Shown here piece by piece: positions 6,657 through 16,319 of a DNA stretch of 33,987 bases. Under the pieces are notes generated by a model, which was given only the letters and a program-made list of their open reading frames with translations, did not search any database and was not told where the DNA came from. Source of the DNA: Prevotellaceae bacterium (GTDB taxonomy: Bacteria > Bacteroidota > Bacteroidia > Bacteroidales > Paludibacteraceae); the NCBI GenBank assembly GCA_031260925.1, contig JAISKN010000057.1:1-33987 (forward strand), read 5' to 3'. Within the stretch, counting starts at the first letter, position 1; the number at the start of each line of letters is the position of its first letter. The translations under genes were made by a program, and so were the position numbers.

Positions 6657-7784
6657 ATGAAAAAATACTTTTTAATAATTTTCGCTGTTTCTGCATTGTT
6701 TTCGTGCAGAAATGATATAATAACCAAAAGCACTCCCGAAAATGTTTTTCTTGCATTTTGGAAAATAATGGACGAAAATTATGTCTATTTTGAAGAAAAA
6801 GGCATTGATTGGGACAGCGTTTATAATATTTATTACCCAAAGGCGCAAACTGCCAAAACAGACAGAGATTTATTTAATATTTTTGCAGAAATAGTACCGA
6901 TGTTTAATGACAGACACGTTTCTCTTTCGGGTTATTTGCCAAACAATTTTTCTAATGGAACTTTCCCCAGTTACTATATATACGATAATTCGAGTTTTGA
7001 AATTGAAACACTTTTTGAAACAGATACATTGTTTCAAATGCCCAAAGGCGACGATGTTATAGTACATATACCTGATACGGCTTGTGAAATTTGTGTCAAA
7101 GAGGTAATCCTTATGAAATATTTGAACTTTTCAAAAACGCCAATAAAACTTGAGAGTTATCAAAATACAATAAAAAATTATGGAATGATAGTGCCGCGTC
7201 ATTTTGAGAACTCCAATCTTTATGGAAGTGCTAATGAGCAAATAATGACTGAATGTCTAAATAATTTGAATTACAGCAACGGACTTATAATAAATCTTAT
7301 TCATAATGAAGGTGGAACAGATTTATGGGGTATATTATCTTTATTTTATTCTGGCGAACGTACAGTTGCGTACGAACTGTTTAAAACAGGCAAAGGACAT
7401 AATGATTTCAGCGAAAAAATTTATCAAACATTTACAGGCAAAGGGCTTGTGTCAGAAACTGTACCTGTAATTTTACTTACGGGACCAGATACTTTTAGTG
7501 CTGCCAATCAATTTGCTTATATAATGAAGGATTTACCAAACTGTATTCTTATTGGAAAAAAAACAGGTGGGGGCGGTGGTGCAATTCGAGAACTGAAATT
7601 GCCAAATTCGTGGCAAGTTCATTACCCTTTTGAAAAAGGATTTACTATGCAAGACGAGAATATGGAATATCCGCTTATGCCTGATATTTATGTAAAAAGA
7701 GTAAATGCAAATCACGATGTTACAAATGAAAGCGATGTAATACTAAAAGCAATAGAAGTTTTGGACAGCATAAACGGCTTTTAA
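6657..7784 (+). CDS. S41-family (C-terminal processing type) peptidase lipoprotein
   Basis: A 375-residue protein with a lipoprotein signal peptide (FAVSALFSC, Cys17). The S41 core is recognisable: MFNDRHVSL (residues 82-90, the conserved D-x-H), GLIINLIHNEGGTDLWGI (around 209-226), and LLTGPDTFSAANQFA, with the nucleophile serine at about 281. GKKTGGGGG follows at about 302. Members of this family cleave C-terminal regions of exported proteins. No PDZ domain is obvious, as in the shorter tricorn-like group. Other general-base residues cannot be identified with certainty. The gene diverges from a lipoprotein pair and is followed 43 nt later by an HTH regulator that has its own -7 box. Confidence 0.88.
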   Translation: MKKYFLIIFAVSALFSCRNDIITKSTPENVFLAFWKIMDENYVYFEEKGIDWDSVYNIYYPKAQTAKTDRDLFNIFAEIVPMFNDRHVSLSGYLPNNFSNGTFPSYYIYDNSSFEIETLFETDTLFQMPKGDDVIVHIPDTACEICVKEVILMKYLNFSKTPIKLESYQNTIKNYGMIVPRHFENSNLYGSANEQIMTECLNNLNYSNGLIINLIHNEGGTDLWGILSLFYSGERTVAYELFKTGKGHNDFSEKIYQTFTGKGLVSETVPVILLTGPDTFSAANQFAYIMKDLPNCILIGKKTGGGGGAIRELKLPNSWQVHYPFEKGFTMQDENMEYPLMPDIYVKRVNANHDVTNESDVILKAIEVLDSINGF

Positions 7785-7801
7785 TTTTATTAAAAAAATT
7801 G

Positions 7802-7809
7802 TACCTTTG
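7802..7809 (+). promoter_or_regulatory. -7 box for the HTH regulator; sets its start codon
   Basis: TACCTTTG matches TAnnTTTG. Because transcription would begin a few bases downstream, the possible TTG start at 7807 lies inside the promoter. The ATG at 7828 is therefore the credible start. Confidence 0.65.
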
Positions 7810-7827
7810 CAGCAAAAAAACAACATT

Positions 7828-8235
7828 ATGAATGAAATTACTTTTAAGTTAAAAACTGACGAAATACGCCGTATTCGCAGAGATAAAGATTTGTCACAGG
7901 ACTATATGGCGGAAATTTTGGGACTTTCCCAATCGCAATATTCCCGCTTGGAAAACGGAGAAAGCGCAATTTCTATTGATAAAGTGATAGAAATTGCCCA
8001 TAAATTAAATGTGCCTTGTGAAGATATTATTGACGGCGATATAAGGCAAATATTTAATAATTGCAGTCAATCGGGTAATAATATTGAAAAGATTGAAACT
8101 ATCAACAATCATTCAGATTTTGAGCAAGAGAGAAAATCGCTTTTGATGTTTATCGAAAATCTGCAAAAAGACAATGAATTTCTGAAAACGCAAAATGCTG
8201 AATTATTGAGCCGTATACAAAAGCCAAACAAATGA
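7828..8235 (+). CDS. XRE-family transcriptional regulator
   Basis: A 135-residue protein using ATG 7828, since a -7 box overlaps the upstream TTG candidate. The N-terminal Cro/C1 helix-turn-helix covers roughly residues 8-65: IRRIRRDKDLSQDYMAEILG, then LSQSQYSRLENG as the recognition helix region with the typical R-L-E-N-G, then helices 4-5. The C-terminal part from about 85 is a heptad-like coiled coil (EQERKSLLMFIENLQKDNEFLKTQ), probably for dimerisation. The combination is common in Bacteroidota. Targets are unknown. The operator-like array at 6540-6605 and the AACCTGA array at 8243-8405, which begins 7 nt past the stop codon, are candidates. Confidence 0.9.
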   Translation: MNEITFKLKTDEIRRIRRDKDLSQDYMAEILGLSQSQYSRLENGESAISIDKVIEIAHKLNVPCEDIIDGDIRQIFNNCSQSGNNIEKIETINNHSDFEQERKSLLMFIENLQKDNEFLKTQNAELLSRIQKPNK

Positions 8236-8242
8236 AAAAACT

Positions 8243-8405
8243 AACCTGATTTATACCTGATTTCTCAAACAAAACAACCTGAGTAATAGGAAAATCACAC
8301 ACATACATAACCTGATTACCTAATTAAAAAGGAAAATTAGGTAATCAGGTTTAGAATGGGGGATTTGCAATGTTACTCAGGTTGTTTTGTAAGAAAAATC
8401 AGGTT
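8243..8405. repeat. Three-tier nested palindrome built from AACCTGA units
   Basis: Inner arms 8309-8325 and 8335-8351 are a perfect 17-bp inverted repeat. Middle arms 8269-8286 and 8373-8390 are a perfect 18-bp inverted repeat. Outer arms near 8253-8263 and 8397-8409 pair imperfectly. AACCTGA or ACCTGA occurs four times on the left (8243, 8255, 8276, 8309) and TCAGGTT three times on the right (8345, 8377, 8399), pointing inward. No gene overlaps it. It could be a terminator, a cruciform-forming repeat or a protein-binding array. Confidence 0.8.
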
Positions 8406-8435
8406 ATATAAATTACTGAAAATTAATATAAACAA

Positions 8436-9272
8436 ATGAAAAAAACACTTTTAATAATAATTTCTTTTTGCGCTTTAAATTTATCGGCGCAACCTGTTGA
8501 TAGTTTAAGAAAATCGCACGACTTTTCTCTCGGCACAGGCTATATGCAGATGATGAGCAGTGCATTTCTGCCTTTTGGTATGCCTGCGGTAAATATTGTT
8601 GCTGATTATCAATATTTTAAGCAAAATAAAAAACACAATAAAAATTATTGGGGCTATTGGCTCAAACCGCAGTTTTCATTTCTGCTGACTAACGAGCCGC
8701 GCAGTCCGTACTATGAGCAGATTTCACCGAATATTTATCGTGTAGAACTGAAAACAGGCGGTGTTTGGCTGCGCAAAATGCCGATAAAATCGGAGAAGTT
8801 TCGGCTTTTTGTCGGCGCAGGAGTTTCGTTGAATACGGAGTTTAATTTTGCATTGCAAGCGAGCAAACTCTATTATTACTACATTCCTGATTTGAATTGG
8901 TATTTTTCGCCCGATTTTGCTCTCAAAGCCGAGTATAATTTCAAAAAAGTGCAGTTAAAGGGCGAAATTTCGCTGCCTGTGGCAATGGTCGGCAATTACA
9001 TTGACCAATTTCATTATGTTCCTGTAAATATTGACACTTGCAGCATTGTAAAATACAAACTTACGCCTAACACATTTGTTTTTTGCAACAAAATTTTTCA
9101 GCCGAGTTTGTCCCTTGCTGCAAAATTTCCGCTAAATAAAAACCAAAATGACAAGAAAAAATGGTTTTTCCTTGTCAAATATGTTTTTGAATCGCTTGAC
9201 GTAAATCTCAAAAATTTCGCAGAAAGAAAAGAGCAGCACGATATTAAAATCGGGTTTGTGTGCGAAATGTAA
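8436..9272 (+). CDS. Probable outer-membrane β-barrel protein
   Basis: A 278-residue protein with a signal peptide (MKKTLLIIISFCALNLSA, cleavage before QPVDS). The mature chain alternates amphipathic strands rich in Tyr, Phe and Trp (NYWGYWLKPQFSFLL, KLYYYYIPDLNWYFSPDFA, KAEYNFKKVQLKGEISLP), which suits a β-barrel of 10-12 strands. It ends GFVCEM rather than the Phe-terminated strand usual in outer-membrane proteins. No enzyme motif. It follows the nested palindrome and precedes the ATP synthase operon by 128 nt, without an obvious link to either. Function unknown. Confidence 0.7.
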   Translation: MKKTLLIIISFCALNLSAQPVDSLRKSHDFSLGTGYMQMMSSAFLPFGMPAVNIVADYQYFKQNKKHNKNYWGYWLKPQFSFLLTNEPRSPYYEQISPNIYRVELKTGGVWLRKMPIKSEKFRLFVGAGVSLNTEFNFALQASKLYYYYIPDLNWYFSPDFALKAEYNFKKVQLKGEISLPVAMVGNYIDQFHYVPVNIDTCSIVKYKLTPNTFVFCNKIFQPSLSLAAKFPLNKNQNDKKKWFFLVKYVFESLDVNLKNFAERKEQHDIKIGFVCEM

Positions 9273-9325
9273 TTTTTGTTGTCAATTTTTAGATGTCCCC
9301 CTATTATTATTTGAAATTTTTTTTG

Positions 9326-9333
9326 TAATTTTG
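9326..9333 (+). promoter_or_regulatory. -7 box for the ATP synthase operon
   Basis: TAATTTTG followed by CCCCC matches TAnnTTTG, about 68 nt before atpD. No TTTG is placed at the usual -33 distance, so a second element is not seen. Confidence 0.5.
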
Positions 9334-9391
9334 CCCCCTAATTAAAATAAGCAAAATCATCATATTAACATATTATACATTAACACATTAG

Positions 9392-10912
<1,521 letters not shown>

Positions 10913-10917
10913 AAATT

Positions 10918-11415
10918 ATGGAATTGCAACTCGCCAAAATAGAAGATTTGAATATTATTGAAAAAATATTCAAAAATGTTATTCAAAATCTGACTGATAA
11001 TAATATTTTTCAATGGGACGAAATCTACCCGAATGCTACTATTTTGGAAATCGACATTTTAAAAAATCAATTGTACAAAATAATTTTTGAAAATAATATT
11101 ATTTCTGCATTTGTTTTAAATAAAGAGTTTGACAAAGAATATGGCAACGGCAAATGGAATTATTGCGGCGAAAATTTCATTATTTTACACAGATTATGCG
11201 TAGATACTGCGTATCAAAACAAAGGTTACGGCGAAAAAACAATGCTTTTAATAGAAGATTATTTGAAAAATAACGGTATTCAAGCAATACGTTTAGACGT
11301 TTTTCCGCAAAATAATTATGCTATGAAATTATATAACAAACTCGGCTATCGAAAAACGGGCGAAGCGCACTGGCGAAAAGGGCTATTTTATTTATTTGAA
11401 AAAATAATATATTAA
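10918..11415 (+). CDS. GNAT-family N-acetyltransferase
   Basis: A 165-residue single-domain GNAT acetyltransferase. The acetyl-CoA pyrophosphate-binding loop is seen as [18 protein letters not shown] (about residues 91-108, Q-N-K-G-Y-G), and the C-terminal motif B region as [20 protein letters not shown]. The acceptor substrate cannot be predicted. It begins 5 nt after atpD and ends 5 nt before the DinD-like gene, so it sits within the atpD-atpC interval and is co-transcribed. It does not belong to the ATP synthase and is AT-rich in wobble positions compared with atpD, suggesting acquisition. Intact by length. Confidence 0.92.
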   Translation: MELQLAKIEDLNIIEKIFKNVIQNLTDNNIFQWDEIYPNATILEIDILKNQLYKIIFENNIISAFVLNKEFDKEYGNGKWNYCGENFIILHRLCVDTAYQNKGYGEKTMLLIEDYLKNNGIQAIRLDVFPQNNYAMKLYNKLGYRKTGEAHWRKGLFYLFEKIIY

Positions 11416-11420
11416 AAAAT

Positions 11421-12251
11421 ATGATAAAATCTGATGAGATAAAAAAACTTTTTGAGCAATTTGAAGCCGCATCTGCTGAAATCGAAGACATAGAATGTTG
11501 GTCTGCTCGTGAATTGCAAATATTGCTTGATTATTCGCAATGGCGCAGATTTGTTAATGCAATAGATAAAGCCAAAGAAGCGTGTCAAAATGCAGGTATA
11601 AACGTTCAGGAACATTTTGCCGACATCGGCAAAATGATAACTTTAGGTAAAGGTGCGGAAAGAGAAGTAGATGACATACTTTTAACTCGTTATGCCTGCT
11701 ATCTTGTGGCGCAAAACGGTGATAGTAGAAAACCCGCAATTGCTTTTGCACAAAGTTATTTTGCTGTGCAAACACGCCGTGCGGAAATTATCGAACAGCG
11801 CGTTTTAGAATATGAGAGAGTTGAGGCGCGGGCAAAACTGCGTGAAACGGAAAAGCGGCTTTCAGGAGTGTTATATGAACGCGGAGTTGATGATAAGGGT
11901 TTTGCAATTATTCGTTCCAAAGGCGACCAAGCACTTTTTCGGCTTGATACAGCGCAACTTAAACGTAAAATGAATGTTCCGCAGAGCCGCCCAGTTGCTG
12001 ATTTTTTGCCGACTGTAAGTATTAAAGCAAAAGATTTTGCTGCTGCAATGACTGCCGAAAATGTACAGATAAAGGACTTGAAAGGCGTGCCTGCCATTGA
12101 AAAAGAACACGTTGAAAATAATCTCGGTGTGCGCAAAATAATGATTGAACGCGGATTAGTTCCAGAAAATTTGCCGCCTGCCGAAGATGTGCAAAAAATA
12201 GAAAGACGCTTGAAATCAGAAAAAAAGAAGTTATTAGATAATAAAAATTAG
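11421..12251 (+). CDS. dinD: DinD-like DNA-damage-inducible protein
   Basis: A 276-residue protein matching the DinD family in length and motifs: [25 protein letters not shown] at residues 27-51, [17 protein letters not shown] at about 85-101, [14 protein letters not shown] at 109-122, and a C-terminal stretch with [20 protein letters not shown]. In E. coli, DinD is SOS-induced and disassembles RecA filaments. Here no SOS box is evident and the gene is embedded 5 nt after a GNAT gene in the atp operon, so expression would follow ATP synthase rather than DNA damage, unless it has a hidden internal promoter. In Bacteroidota, proteins of this family also occur in accessory and phage-like contexts. 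The call is firm for the family, weaker for the function. Confidence 0.9.
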   Translation: MIKSDEIKKLFEQFEAASAEIEDIECWSARELQILLDYSQWRRFVNAIDKAKEACQNAGINVQEHFADIGKMITLGKGAEREVDDILLTRYACYLVAQNGDSRKPAIAFAQSYFAVQTRRAEIIEQRVLEYERVEARAKLRETEKRLSGVLYERGVDDKGFAIIRSKGDQALFRLDTAQLKRKMNVPQSRPVADFLPTVSIKAKDFAAAMTAENVQIKDLKGVPAIEKEHVENNLGVRKIMIERGLVPENLPPAEDVQKIERRLKSEKKKLLDNKN

Positions 12252-12279
12252 TGTAGTGGCAAACAAAAATTATAAACAG

Positions 12280-12531
12280 ATGAAATTAGAAATCATAACA
12301 CCCGAAAAGACGGTTTTTAGAGGCAATATAAAAAGCGTAACTTTGCCCGGTACATTGGGGCTTTTTGAAGTGCTTGAAAATCACGCACCATTGATTTCTT
12401 CATTGAAAGAAGGAACGGTGAAAATAGTAAAAGCAAACGGCGAAGAAAAAACCGTTGAAATTCTCGACGGCTTTGCCGAAGTGAGCAACAACGAAATAAA
12501 TGTTTGTGTAGAAGGAACAAAAGAAATATAA
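12280..12531 (+). CDS. atpC: F1Fo ATP synthase subunit epsilon (AtpC)
   Basis: An 83-residue protein using ATG 12280, which gives the usual start MKLEIITPEKTVFRG. A GTG at 12256 would add eight residues not expected in the family. Only the N-terminal β-sandwich is present: LPGTLGLFEVLENHAPLIS and LDGFAEVSNNEINVCVE are diagnostic. The C-terminal helical hairpin of the 139-residue E. coli protein, which inhibits ATP hydrolysis, is missing. Short ε subunits of this kind occur in Bacteroidota as far as I recall. It is separated from atpD by two foreign genes and followed by an inverted repeat, then the atpI-like gene. Confidence 0.95.
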   Translation: MKLEIITPEKTVFRGNIKSVTLPGTLGLFEVLENHAPLISSLKEGTVKIVKANGEEKTVEILDGFAEVSNNEINVCVEGTKEI

Positions 12532-12540
12532 TTAATTTAC

Positions 12541-12591
12541 AATTTACGATTTTAGATTTACGATTGAATCTGAAATCTAAAATTGTAAATT
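12541..12591. repeat. Inverted repeat in the atpC-atpI gap (family E)
   Basis: AATTTACGATTTTAGATT (12541-12558) and AATCTAAAATTGTAAATT (12574-12591) pair with one mismatch. Related AATCGTAAAT/GTAAATCATAAAT strings continue to 12626 and recur just before atpA (17971-18002). AT-rich and without gene content. Its place inside the operon makes it a possible RNA hairpin between cistrons. Confidence 0.7.
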
Positions 12592-12632
12592 GCAATTCGT
12601 AAATCAAAAATCGTAAATCATAAATTTAATTG

Positions 12633-13001
12633 ATGCAAAAGAGAATTATCATAGAAATTTGTATTTGCTTGCTGGCATTGCAGTTGGCAGCCTATTTTGT
12701 GTTTAATTTGTTTTATGCAAATACAGCATTTCCGCTTGTGTTTTTGGCTGTTCCGATGTTTTTTCTGCTTGACGGAATTGTTTTAGCGCGTTTTGCAAAA
12801 AAACACCAAGAAACGCCGCCAACGCCCGCTAAATTGCTGTCAGTCAAAATGATAAAACTTTTCGGCGTAATAATTGTTTTTATTATTGGAATAATTTTAT
12901 ACCGAGATTTTATACTGTTTTTTGGTACAAGTTTAATGGTTTTTTACCTGTTTTATTTACTTTATGAAACAATAATTTTATTGAAATTAGATAAAAAATG
13001 A
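12633..13001 (+). CDS. Small membrane protein of the atp operon (AtpI/Z-like position)
   Basis: A 122-residue hydrophobic protein (ATG 12633; the upstream TTG is a poorer start). Four transmembrane segments are visible, at about residues 4-30, 32-54, 71-90 and 93-115, with a short polar loop RFAKKHQETPPTPAK between the second and third. It ends LLKLDKK and overlaps atpB by 4 nt (ATGA), so translation is coupled. The place just before atpB and the topology match the AtpI-like assembly factors of the Fo sector in other operons, but the sequence alone does not prove that family. A role in c-ring assembly is inferred by position. Confidence 0.8.
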   Translation: MQKRIIIEICICLLALQLAAYFVFNLFYANTAFPLVFLAVPMFFLLDGIVLARFAKKHQETPPTPAKLLSVKMIKLFGVIIVFIIGIILYRDFILFFGTSLMVFYLFYLLYETIILLKLDKK

Positions 13002-14044
13002 AATATTTTAAACATATAATTTTAATATTTTTTGTGTTGTTTTCGGCAACTGTTTTCGCTGAAAATGACACTGTTCAGACTGCTGAAAATCAGGAGTTTA
13101 ATATAAAAGAAATGATTTTCGAGCATATTGGCGATGCTTATGAATGGCATCTGTTGGGACACACTGCTATTCCGTTGCCGATTATCGTGAGGAGCAGCAA
13201 TACAGGTTGGCACGTTTTTTCGGCGGCGCGTTTGGAACACGGCGAAACTTACAACGGTTTTGTATTCTCCGTTTCTGAAAATCATAAGGGAAAAGTGGTG
13301 GAAATCAACGCACAGGGCGAAGAAATTCGTCCGCTTGATTTGTCGCTGACAAAAAATGTGATTTCTATTTTTATGACTTGCGCCATTTTGCTAACTATCT
13401 TTCTGACAATGGCTTACAAATACAAAAAAGAGCCGATACGTAGCCGCAGAGGTTTTCTCGGCACAATAGAAATGCTGACAATGTCAATTTACGAAGACGT
13501 GATAAAACCCTGCGTGGGACACGATTACAAGCGTTTTGCGCCCTATTTGCTCACTGTTTTCTTTTTCATTTTCACAAGCAATTTGATGGGCTTAATTCCG
13601 TTTTTTCCATTCGGTGCAAATGTTACGGGCAATATCGCGGTAACTTTTGTGTTGGCAATGTTCACGTTTGTAATCACAAATGTTTTCGGCAACAAACATT
13701 ATTGGAAAGAGGTTTTTAACCCAGATGTGCCGATTTTTCTCAAAGCAATTCCGATAATGCCTTTGGTGGAATTTTTGGGGCTTTTCACAAAGCCGCTCGC
13801 GCTGATGATTCGTCTATTTGCAAATATGATGTCGGGACATATGGTGGTGCTGGTTTTTGTGGGTCTGATATTCATTTTTAATATAATGATGGGGGCAGTA
13901 ACAGCATCGTTAGTGTCAGTTGTTTCTGTGGCGTTTTCAATTTTTATGATTGCGCTCGATGTGCTGATTTCCTTTATTCAGGCGTATGTTTTCACTATTT
14001 TGTCAAGTATTTTTATCGGAATGGCAAGGGCGGAACATCATTAA
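12998..14044 (+). CDS. atpB: F1Fo ATP synthase subunit a (AtpB)
   Basis: A 348-residue Fo subunit a, which together with the c-ring forms the proton path. It has an N-terminal signal-like segment (MKYFKHIILIFFVLFSATVFA) and an extended periplasmic stretch to about residue 115, a feature I recall in Bacteroidota subunits. Five or so membrane helices follow. The essential arginine is R272 in PLALMIRLFANMMSGH, and SNLMGLIPFFPFGANVTGN is also typical. ATGA overlap with the previous gene; 60 nt to atpE. E. coli subunit a has 271 residues, so about 80 extra lie in the N-terminal region. Confidence 0.97.
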   Translation: MKYFKHIILIFFVLFSATVFAENDTVQTAENQEFNIKEMIFEHIGDAYEWHLLGHTAIPLPIIVRSSNTGWHVFSAARLEHGETYNGFVFSVSENHKGKVVEINAQGEEIRPLDLSLTKNVISIFMTCAILLTIFLTMAYKYKKEPIRSRRGFLGTIEMLTMSIYEDVIKPCVGHDYKRFAPYLLTVFFFIFTSNLMGLIPFFPFGANVTGNIAVTFVLAMFTFVITNVFGNKHYWKEVFNPDVPIFLKAIPIMPLVEFLGLFTKPLALMIRLFANMMSGHMVVLVFVGLIFIFNIMMGAVTASLVSVVSVAFSIFMIALDVLISFIQAYVFTILSSIFIGMARAEHH

Positions 14045-14098
14045 AAATTGAGAATTAAGAATTAAAAAATTTATAAATATATTAATTTAAAAAATTAA

Positions 14099-14359
<261 letters not shown>

Positions 14360-14372
14360 GTAAGTTGCTGAT

Positions 14373-14864
14373 ATGGAATTATTTACGCCCGAAATAGGAC
14401 TTATATTTTGGATGTTTGTTTCGTTTGCGGTTGTCTTTTTTCTGTTGGCAAAATTCGGTTTTCCCATTATTTTAAAAATGGTGGAAAAACGCAGCGATTT
14501 TATTGACAATTCGATAAAATCAGCCAAAGAGGCAAACGAGCGGCTCGCAGGCATCAAAGAGGAGGCAGAAAAACTCCTCTCTGATGCGCGTGTCGAGCAA
14601 CTTCGCATTCTCAACGAGGCTGGGCAAATTCGCAATAAAATGGTGGAAGATGCCAAAACGCAGGCAAAAAATGAGGCTGTTCTTTTGATTGAAAAAGCAA
14701 CCGCTGACATTGTAAAGGCAAAAGAAGACGCGCTCGCTGAAATTCGCGGCGAAGTTGCTGTTTTGTCTATTGAAATTGCAGAAAAAGTGCTGCGTCAAGA
14801 ACTCGAAAACAAAACGCAACAAACCGATATAATTAATCGGCTGTTGGACGAAATGTATGTTTAA
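14373..14864 (+). CDS. atpF: F1Fo ATP synthase subunit b (AtpF)
   Basis: A 163-residue peripheral-stalk subunit b. One N-terminal membrane helix (LIFWMFVSFAVVFFLLAKFG, about residues 10-29) leads into a long charged coiled coil rich in Glu, Lys and Ala (KEANERLAGIKEEAEKLLSD and following). The end IINRLLDEMYV contacts δ in other systems. Length and layout are standard. It is followed by 344 nt without a gene that contain a long inverted repeat, separating it from atpH. Confidence 0.97.
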   Translation: MELFTPEIGLIFWMFVSFAVVFFLLAKFGFPIILKMVEKRSDFIDNSIKSAKEANERLAGIKEEAEKLLSDARVEQLRILNEAGQIRNKMVEDAKTQAKNEAVLLIEKATADIVKAKEDALAEIRGEVAVLSIEIAEKVLRQELENKTQQTDIINRLLDEMYV

Positions 14865-14936
14865 AAAATTAATTTAAAATTTCAGATTTCAAAATTTGAA
14901 ACCTTAGTAATGCCAAATAAATAACATATAATACTT

Positions 14937-15128
14937 TATAACACAGAGTTCACAGAGAATACACAGAGAACCACAGAGAAAAATTTATTTTTTCTTCCTC
15001 TGTGAACTAAAAAAAGAGAAGAAAAGATAAAATGAGAAAAAACACAAGAACACAGAGTTTTTTCTGCGAAAAAAATATATAAATATCTCTGTGTAACTCT
15101 GTGCATTCTCTGTGGACTCTGTGTTATA
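14937..15128. repeat. Large CACAGAG-type inverted repeat between atpF and atpH (family D)
   Basis: The 344-nt gap between atpF and atpH is mostly this element. Arms of about 43 nt at 14937-14979 and 15086-15128 are inverted copies with a few mismatches, built from CACAGAG units (left arm begins TATAACACAGAGTT, right arm ends ACTCTGTGTTATA). A further CTCTGTGAAC lies in the centre near 15000. No credible coding region is seen. It could form a long RNA hairpin in the operon transcript. Likely a repeated genomic element, though only one copy is in this window. Confidence 0.75.
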
Positions 15129-15208
15129 AAAACAACTTCCGAAGGAATTTAATTATTTTTTTCGCGTTCTTGAAATTGAAATTTGAAATTTGAAATCTTG
15201 AAATTGTT

Positions 15209-15751
15209 ATGAATGAAGGACTTATAGCCGCCAGATATGCAAAGGCATTGTTTGAGTTTGCCCAAAAAGAACGGCAACCCGACAATGTATATCAGGAGGC
15301 GGAGAATGTTTTGAATGTGTTTGCTGCAACAAAACCGTTGCAGCAGGCATTTACAAACCCGTCTGTGAGCCGCGCCGAAAAGCAAAAACTGCTTGTAACC
15401 TGCGCTGGCGCACAGCCTAGTAAGGTTTTTGCGCGTTTTGTAGAGTTGATTTTAGATAAAAAACGCGAAAATCAGTTTCGTGTTATTATGCTGAAATTCA
15501 CCGACTTATACCGCGAAAAATTCAATATTCGCTGCGCACAACTGACCACCGCTGCCAAAATTGACAGTGCAATCGAAAATCGCATTACTGCGTTGCTGCA
15601 AAACAGGCTCGGCGGCACAATAAAAGTGCAGCAAAACATTGATAAAAACCTTATCGGCGGTTTTGTGCTTGACGTAGATTCAAACCGTTGGGACGCGAGC
15701 GTGAGCGGGCAGTTGCGAAAAATCAAAAAGGAACTTTTAGCAAAGAAATAA
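15209..15751 (+). CDS. atpH: F1Fo ATP synthase subunit delta (AtpH)
   Basis: A 180-residue δ subunit that joins the peripheral stalk to the top of F1. The start IAARYAKALFEFAQKERQ and the C-terminal GGTIKVQQNIDKNLIGGFVL are family signatures, with DASVSGQLRKIKKELL at the end. Full length. It is isolated from atpF by the family D repeat and from atpA by 2.25 kb that contain a palindromic repeat and three genes unrelated to the ATP synthase. Confidence 0.95.
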   Translation: MNEGLIAARYAKALFEFAQKERQPDNVYQEAENVLNVFAATKPLQQAFTNPSVSRAEKQKLLVTCAGAQPSKVFARFVELILDKKRENQFRVIMLKFTDLYREKFNIRCAQLTTAAKIDSAIENRITALLQNRLGGTIKVQQNIDKNLIGGFVLDVDSNRWDASVSGQLRKIKKELLAKK

Positions 15752-15789
15752 TATTGAATTAGGCACTTAAATAAGCCATAAAAAAAGAG

Positions 15790-15865
15790 GTGTCATTGCG
15801 GGCTTGACCCGCAATCGCCTGAAACAGTAATAAAAAACGATTGCTGGTCAAGCCCGCAATGACAC
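15790..15865. repeat. Palindromic repeat family C downstream of atpH
   Basis: Arms of 28 nt at 15790-15817 and 15838-15865 with one mismatch. The left arm starts GTGTCATTGCGGGCTTGACC and the right arm ends CAAGCCCGCAATGACAC. GC-rich in AT-rich surroundings and 20 nt in the loop. It resembles dispersed palindromes seen in many bacterial genomes. It lies at the junction of atpH with the RNase H/endonuclease/methyltransferase cassette. Confidence 0.85.
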
Positions 15866-15905
15866 GAGATTTTTATTGTTATTGAAATCTTTGAAATTAG
15901 AAATT

Positions 15906-16319
15906 ATGGAAATTCCAATACAGGACAGCATTTGCGTAGATGCCTCAACATCGGGCAACCCCGGACCGACCGAATATCGCGGAGTTGATTTTCGGACAGG
16001 GAAAGTTTTGTTTAACTACAAACTCGGTGTGGCGACAAACAATATCGGCGAATTTTTGGCGATAGTTCACGCTTTGGCGTTGTGCAAGCAGCAAAATCTC
16101 TCTGTATCAGTTATTTACAGCGACAGCGTAAGTGCGATTGCGTGGGTGCGCAACAAAAAAGCCAAAACGCAATTTGACCGTAACGAAAAAACCGAAAAGG
16201 TTTATGACCTGATTTTCAGAGCGGAACAATGGCTGAAAACCAACACAACAGACATCTCCATTCTAAAATGGGACACTGAAAATTGGGGTGAAATCCCTGC
16301 GGACTACGGGAGAAAATGA
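15906..16319 (+). CDS. RNase HI-family protein (no viroplasmin domain)
   Basis: A 137-residue protein from ATG 15906. Catalytic acids of the RNase H fold are in order: D12 in SICVDASTSGNPGPTEY, E49 in NNIGEFLAI, D73 in VIYSDSVSAI and D133 in IPADYGRK. It would cut RNA in RNA-DNA hybrids. In related Bacteroidota proteins I recall a viroplasmin-type N-terminal domain before this core; none is here. Its stop overlaps the start of the next gene (ATGA), so it is translationally coupled to the putative endonuclease. Whether it is the cell's housekeeping RNase HI or part of the cassette cannot be told from this window. Confidence 0.88.
   Translation: MEIPIQDSICVDASTSGNPGPTEYRGVDFRTGKVLFNYKLGVATNNIGEFLAIVHALALCKQQNLSVSVIYSDSVSAIAWVRNKKAKTQFDRNEKTEKVYDLIFRAEQWLKTNTTDISILKWDTENWGEIPADYGRK

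Noticed and set aside
12256-12279. GTG start for atpC adding eight residues
   Set aside because: The family begins at MKLEIITPEKT; the extension has no counterpart that I know of.
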